Assembly: GCA_002428285.1 (NCBI GenBank)
Contig: DIVO01000012.1
Location: 1-10,606, forward strand
DNA length: 10,606 nucleotides
Reading direction: 5' to 3'
Origin: Patescibacteria group bacterium UBA6130
GTDB lineage: Bacteria > Patescibacteriota > Microgenomatia > UBA12405 > UBA6130
Below the pieces are notes generated by a model. That model was given only the letters and a program-made list of their open reading frames with translations, was not told the DNA's origin and did not search any database. This document shows, one piece after another, positions 6,878 through 10,606 of the stretch (positions are counted from its first letter, which is position 1; every line of letters begins with the position of its first letter). Both the position numbers and the translations under genes were made by a program.

Positions 6878-7971
6878 AATTTTTCTGCCTTAACAATCAA
6901 TCTTAAACCATCTTTCCATGGATCACAGGTAACTAGGGTTAATCCAGGTGAATTTAGAGACTTTAAACTTGTCTGAGATACTCTGGCGATAGAAACAACC
7001 TTATAAACATCTTGTCTATCTCCTTCATTCCTTACTATGGTGTCACCTGATTTTAGATATCTAAGTTTAGCAAAAACATCAGAGGTATTATGACCATAAA
7101 TCATATGTATATTTTCAGTTTTATTCTCGTAAATCTCTTTGTCTCCCAATAGCCATTCATTTCCTAAGCGCTCCCCTTCGTATAAATTTTTATTTAAGCC
7201 TAGTGAGGGAATAAATAAAGAAGCGTTAGTAATTCTTTTTCCTCCGGTAGGAAGGTTTTCGCTTGTATCATTGGGACTTGTTTTTGGCATCTTGTCTCCC
7301 AAGACCCTGCCTTCAAATGCCTCTTTAATTCCTTCTATTAATGGATTAAATTCTTGGGAGTTTTGTTCAGCAGTAGAAGTAATAATTCCATTTACGACTC
7401 CATTTCCGCCAACCGCAGAGGTCGTTGGTGTAGCAGTTGGCTGAGGAGTACTTGTCGCTTGCGGTCCAGGTGTACTTGTAGCTTCCGGTCCCGGAGTATT
7501 TGTAGGTCCAGGAATCGGTGTATTTGTTGGTCTAGGAGTTGGGGTATTTGTGGGAGTGGGATTAATCTTGGTCGGTGTTGGAGTTAAAGTCAATGTGGAT
7601 GTAAGAGTTGGTGAAGGGGTGGGACTAAAAGGAGTCGGAGTAACCGTAGGTTTTGTTGTAGGGGTTGCCTCTGGCAAAGTCGGCGTAGGTGTTGGAATTT
7701 CTGTTATTGTCGGACATGGAAAACAGGTTGGTCTGCAATAAGGAGTTGTTGTGGGAAATATTGTTGGACAACCCGGGCAATTACAATCATAAAATTCACA
7801 ATCATAATCACAAGCGCCAGCTAAAATATTTAGATCGTTTTCAGCTGACAACCAATTAAATTCAATCCTTCCAGGTGCAAAATGGATACCGGAAAGAAAA
7901 AAATTAAGAAACATAAGGGAGATAATAATTGAAACAACTCTTCGAATTTTCTTAGGTAAATTCGTTTCCAT
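6874..7971 (-). CDS. Membrane-anchored sortase with Cys-rich patch and Pro/Thr-rich stalk
   Basis: A 365-residue transpeptidase that would join or process surface proteins at a sorting motif. The N-terminus has a basic start and one hydrophobic helix (about 12-32). Eight Cys follow in residues 54-86, then a Pro/Thr-rich stalk (about 87-184). The catalytic domain (about 245-365) has His294 in YGHN, Cys349 in LTLVTCDP and Arg357 in GLRLIV, the expected His/Cys/Arg triad; FAKLRYLKSGD (300-310) is the usual segment after the His. The TCDP type and N-terminal anchor point to class D/E-like sortases, but the class is uncertain. The long stalk is unusual for a sortase and would hold the enzyme well away from the membrane. 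The first ATG after a 72-bp gap was chosen. It has no Shine-Dalgarno. The gene leads the sortase/PsbP-like pair. Stop codon TGA. Confidence 0.9.
   Translation of the reverse strand: METNLPKKIRRVVSIIISLMFLNFFLSGIHFAPGRIEFNWLSAENDLNILAGACDYDCEFYDCNCPGCPTIFPTTTPYCRPTCFPCPTITEIPTPTPTLPEATPTTKPTVTPTPFSPTPSPTLTSTLTLTPTPTKINPTPTNTPTPRPTNTPIPGPTNTPGPEATSTPGPQATSTPQPTATPTTSAVGGNGVVNGIITSTAEQNSQEFNPLIEGIKEAFEGRVLGDKMPKTSPNDTSENLPTGGKRITNASLFIPSLGLNKNLYEGERLGNEWLLGDKEIYENKTENIHMIYGHNTSDVFAKLRYLKSGDTIVRNEGDRQDVYKVVSIARVSQTSLKSLNSPGLTLVTCDPWKDGLRLIVKAEKL
7438..7557 (-). repeat. Five tandem 24-bp units coding an 8-residue stalk repeat in the sortase
   Basis: Sortase residues 139-178 are five 8-residue units of the form x-(P/A)-T-(N/S)-T-P-x-P: TPTNTPTP, RPTNTPIP, GPTNTPGP, EATSTPGP, QATSTPQP. 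The DNA keeps the 24-bp period with point differences. The wider Pro/Thr-rich stretch spans about 7420-7713. Such a run can change length by replication slippage without breaking the frame. Confidence 0.85.
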
Positions 7972-8002
7972 ATGTATAATTATTTATATCATAATCGAAC
8001 TA

Positions 8003-8030
8003 AAAATACCAGAATATTAACTATTAACAA
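8003..8030 (-). promoter_or_regulatory. Possible promoter for the sortase pair
   Basis: In the 72-bp AT-rich gap between zwf and the sortase gene, TTGTTA (8030-8025) and an extended -10 TGG-TATTTT (hexamer 8008-8003) are 16 bases apart. TATGAT at 7993-7988, 16 bases before the ATG, is another -10 candidate, without a good -35. The base composition alone makes chance matches likely. No terminator hairpin for zwf is visible in the gap. Confidence 0.3.
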
Positions 8031-8043
8031 TTCAATAGAAGTG

Positions 8044-9456
8044 CTAAAACTGGCAAAAAAGAGTCGATGGCTCAAGCCAATGCCTACCACTCTTTTCAAT
8101 AAGCTGGTCTGCTTGCTTTGGACCCCAAGAACCTTTGGGATAAATAAACGGTTTTTTCTTTTGTGAAAAAGAGTCGGCAAACATCCATTGAGCTTCTATT
8201 TCAGGCGCATCATTAAAAAATGTCTGATCACCTTTTAAAACATCATACAAAAGCCTTTCATATGGATCCATGGGTTCGCCGGGAAGATTTCTGTGACAAA
8301 ATTGCATAAAAGAAGGTGTCAATTTTCTTTCGTAGCCATGGCTTCTTACTAAAACTTTTAATATTATTCCTTCATTGGGCTGAATTCGATAAATCAAGGC
8401 ATTCTGTCCACTTGAACAATCTTGAGTATTTAGAATTCTTTTGGCTGATGATTTAAAAACTATTGCAACTTCAGTCACTGTTCTAGCAAGCATCTTGCCA
8501 GCTCTAATAAAAATCGGAACACCTTCAAACCTTTTATTGTCAATATACGTCTCCAAAGCAAAAAAAGTTTCAGTGGTTGAATTCTCTATAACATTTTCTT
8601 CTTTAAGGTAATTTTCATATTGTCCAAAAACAACACTTTCTGGCTCTGGTATTAGACTCTTAATAAGCTTAACCCTTTCGGAGGTAATATCTTTATTGCT
8701 AAAGTTTTTAGGTTCTTTCATGGTAATTAAGGCTAACATTTGCAGGATATGGTTTTGACCAACATCTTTTAAAGCGCCTACATTATCATAGTAATTTCCC
8801 CTCTTGCCGATTCCATATTCCTCAGCAGATGTAATCTGAATATGGTCAACAAATTCATTATTCATTAGAGGCTCGAATATGCAGTTACCAAACCTAAAAT
8901 CAAGAATATTCTGCAAAGTTTCCTTGCCGAGATAATGATCTAAACGATAAACCTGATCTTCATCGAAATACTTTAACAAAAGACTGTTTAGTTCTTGAGC
9001 GCTTTTTAAATTGTTCCCCAATGGCTTTTCCACCACAACTCTTGACCAGCCGGTTTTTTGCCTTGATAAACCATGCTTGATTAAATTGTTAAAAATTATT
9101 TTATACAAATCAGGATATACAGCTAAGTAAAATATTTTTTTAGATGATTTTACACTCTGTTTTAATTTTTCGAATAAAACAGGATCATTGACATCTCCGC
9201 TTAGATAACTGATTCTTCCAAGAAGATCATCAGCAATCCTGGGATCTACCTCATGATTATGATGGGGAGATTTTGTATTTAAAATACTGTTAATGTATAA
9301 CCTAAATTCCTTTGGTCCAATTTCTTTGCGGCCAATGCCTATTACAGAAAAATCATCTGGCAGCAAACCATCTTTTTCCAAATCATATAAAGCAGGAATA
9401 AGTTTAATTTGAGCTAAATTGCTAGTTACGCCAAAAATTATCAACTTCAATTTCAT
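8044..9456 (-). CDS. zwf: Glucose-6-phosphate dehydrogenase
   Basis: Oxidises glucose 6-phosphate to 6-phosphogluconolactone while reducing NADP (or NAD), the entry step of the oxidative pentose phosphate pathway, in the cytoplasm. The 470-residue product is near full family length (about 490). Seen in order: the Rossmann start IIFGVTSNLAQIKLIPALY (6-24), EKPLG (143-147), the substrate site RLDHYLGK (171-178) with Asp173 and His174, FEPLMN (195-200), DVGQNH with the catalytic-base His236, and the C-terminal GSWGPKQAD. The coenzyme motif is unusual: the common G-A-S/T-G-D-L-A reads GVTSNLA, losing the second Gly and the Asp. The start at 9456 lies 2 bases after the secA stop and gives the standard N-terminus; the longer open frame runs within secA. 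A GGAG 14 bases upstream is too far to be a good ribosome site, so coupling with secA is likely. Stop codon TAG. Confidence 0.95.
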   Translation of the reverse strand: MKLKLIIFGVTSNLAQIKLIPALYDLEKDGLLPDDFSVIGIGRKEIGPKEFRLYINSILNTKSPHHNHEVDPRIADDLLGRISYLSGDVNDPVLFEKLKQSVKSSKKIFYLAVYPDLYKIIFNNLIKHGLSRQKTGWSRVVVEKPLGNNLKSAQELNSLLLKYFDEDQVYRLDHYLGKETLQNILDFRFGNCIFEPLMNNEFVDHIQITSAEEYGIGKRGNYYDNVGALKDVGQNHILQMLALITMKEPKNFSNKDITSERVKLIKSLIPEPESVVFGQYENYLKEENVIENSTTETFFALETYIDNKRFEGVPIFIRAGKMLARTVTEVAIVFKSSAKRILNTQDCSSGQNALIYRIQPNEGIILKVLVRSHGYERKLTPSFMQFCHRNLPGEPMDPYERLLYDVLKGDQTFFNDAPEIEAQWMFADSFSQKKKPFIYPKGSWGPKQADQLIEKSGRHWLEPSTLFCQF

Positions 9457-9458
9457 TT

Positions 9459-10606
9459 TTAGCTTGGCATCTCCGGGTAATGACACTTCTTCCATTTTTT
9501 GCCCGAACCACACCAGCAAGGATCGTTTCTGCCAATTTTTATTTGACCGGAAACTACCGGCCTTGACCTAACAGCTGACTCAGAATTTTGGAGCATATCA
9601 CTCTTCTCCCTAACAACCGCCTGCTGACCGGGTAAATCAACTTCGCCCCTACCCTCTTCAATCCTGGAAGGCCTTGAAATAGAAGTTTGGACAACTTGAA
9701 CTCTAAATAATCTTCTGGAAAAATGAAAGTCAATTTTATCCAAAAGAGCCTGGAACATGGTAAAACTTTCCTTACGATATTCTACAAGAGGATCTCTCTG
9801 ACCATAACCCCTCAATCTTACCCCATCTTTCAGATTTTCTAAAGCCGTTAAGTGATCTACCCAAAGATTATCAAGAGTAAAAAGCAAAATTGATTTTTCG
9901 ATATCCCTCAGCACTTTATCATCAAATTCTCCCTCTCTTTGTTCGAGTCTTTCCTTAACAATTGCCCAAGACTCGGATTCAATTTCCTCAACTGAGGAAA
10001 TTTTATTTAGCCTTTGAGAAATTTCACCCCTCTGACCTGCATCCTCAACTGCCAAAATTTCCGCTAAAGCAAGCATAATTTTTTCTTTATCGGGAACCAA
10101 AGTAACAGGATCAATTGACATGCTGACAGTGTTTCTCGCCTCTTTCTCCATTATTCTTATCGCTTCTTGCTTTATTTTTTCAGGCTCGGAAGAAAACCAA
10201 TCTAAATATTTATCCCTCTTGGAATAAACAACTTCCCTTTGTCTGTTGACAACATCGTCAAATTCAACCAAACTCTTCCTGATATCAAAATTAAATCCTT
10301 CCACCTTAACCTGAATCTGCTCTAAAACTTTTGTGACCATAGAATGAGAAATCGGCATGCTGTCGGGGATATTCATTCTTCCCATCATATTGGCAATTTG
10401 ATCCCCTCCGAATACTCGCATCAAATCATCTTCAAGACTAACAAAAAATTGGGTAAGCCCAGGATCACCCTGTCTACCCGATCTTCCTCTTAGCTGATTA
10501 TCAATTCTTCGAGCTTCGTGTTTTTCGGTACCATAAACATAAAGACCTCCCAGCTCAACAACCTTATCATGTTTTTTCTGCCAGTCCTTTTGTTTTTGTT
10601 CAAAAT
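9459..10606 (-). CDS. secA: Protein translocase ATPase SecA, C-terminal part (gene start beyond right edge)
   Basis: Motor of the Sec export pathway, driving unfolded proteins through SecYEG. The frame is open to the window edge; about 382 residues are present. They begin in the second nucleotide-binding domain with GGLYVYGTEKHEARRIDNQL and RGRSGRQGDPG (the helicase motif VI region), then SLEDDLMRVFGG. The helical scaffold and wing region follow, with RQREVVYSKRD, LDNLWVDHLTALENLKDGV and RLRGYGQRDPLVEYRKESF. After a linker, the C-terminus carries the zinc-binding SEC-C motif (CWCGSGKKWKKCH, 9480-9518), which contacts SecB and/or the ribosome in other bacteria. The last codon is 2 bases from the zwf start, so the two share a message. 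The start of the gene is not in the window. Stop codon TAA. Confidence 0.97.
   Translation of the reverse strand, partial: FEQKQKDWQKKHDKVVELGGLYVYGTEKHEARRIDNQLRGRSGRQGDPGLTQFFVSLEDDLMRVFGGDQIANMMGRMNIPDSMPISHSMVTKVLEQIQVKVEGFNFDIRKSLVEFDDVVNRQREVVYSKRDKYLDWFSSEPEKIKQEAIRIMEKEARNTVSMSIDPVTLVPDKEKIMLALAEILAVEDAGQRGEISQRLNKISSVEEIESESWAIVKERLEQREGEFDDKVLRDIEKSILLFTLDNLWVDHLTALENLKDGVRLRGYGQRDPLVEYRKESFTMFQALLDKIDFHFSRRLFRVQVVQTSISRPSRIEEGRGEVDLPGQQAVVREKSDMLQNSESAVRSRPVVSGQIKIGRNDPCWCGSGKKWKKCHYPEMPS

Noticed and set aside
7438..7557. CRISPR-like array
   Set aside because: The 24-bp units are contiguous, without spacers, and encode the sortase stalk in frame.
7354..7741. Plus-strand frames rich in Ser/Arg/Cys or Gly/Val
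   Set aside because: They are the complement of the Pro/Thr stalk repeats of the sortase and have no support of their own.
7972..8180. Short frames on both strands around the end of zwf
   Set aside because: They overlap the conserved C-terminus of zwf and the AT-rich gap, and have no recognisable protein character.
9457..9519. Upstream start for zwf
   Set aside because: This stretch encodes the SEC-C zinc motif of SecA in another frame; the ATG at 9456 gives the usual dehydrogenase N-terminus.

Overview
The window looks like a piece of a small, AT-rich bacterial genome of the Candidate Phyla Radiation (Patescibacteria), most likely Microgenomates-like. The grounds are its AT-rich composition, tight packing on one strand, mostly weak or absent Shine-Dalgarno sequences, and a sortase with a long Pro/Thr-rich stalk. 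The lineage is an inference from style; there is no rRNA here to test it. The code appears to be standard: three genes end in TGA, and an intact RF2, the factor that reads UGA, is encoded. This argues against the CPR groups that recode UGA as glycine.

Every supported gene is on the minus strand, so transcription runs from high to low coordinates. At the right edge is the C-terminal third or so of secA (protein export ATPase, cut by the window edge). Two bases later comes zwf (glucose-6-phosphate dehydrogenase, first step of the oxidative pentose phosphate pathway). After a 72-bp AT-rich gap comes a cell-envelope pair: a membrane-anchored sortase with a Cys-rich patch and Pro/Thr stalk, and, overlapping it by 4 bases (ATGA), a membrane-anchored protein with a PsbP/DcrB-like outer domain. 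Next is a DNA-damage-tolerance pair: an 86-residue beta-rich protein overlapping a Y-family DNA polymerase by 17 bases. The pair is preceded by a promoter-like sequence with two tandem 11-bp repeats in its spacer.

Further left, after an 88-bp gap holding a perfect 12-bp hairpin, come a clan GH-A type glycoside hydrolase with no signal peptide and, 17 bases on, a complete ABC exporter half-transporter. An 84-bp gap leads to a small membrane-anchored acidic protein whose end overlaps the start of prfB (RF2) by 8 bases. A 112-bp gap with a good sigma70-type promoter leads to the start of another membrane-anchored protein that runs off the left edge.

There is no mobile element, CRISPR array, tRNA or rRNA gene, and no recognisable defence system. 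The points most worth a second look are the small-protein/Y-polymerase pair with its repeat-bearing promoter, the unusual sortase, the altered nucleotide-binding motif of the dehydrogenase, and a run of promoter-like boxes very close to start codons that suggests leaderless transcripts.
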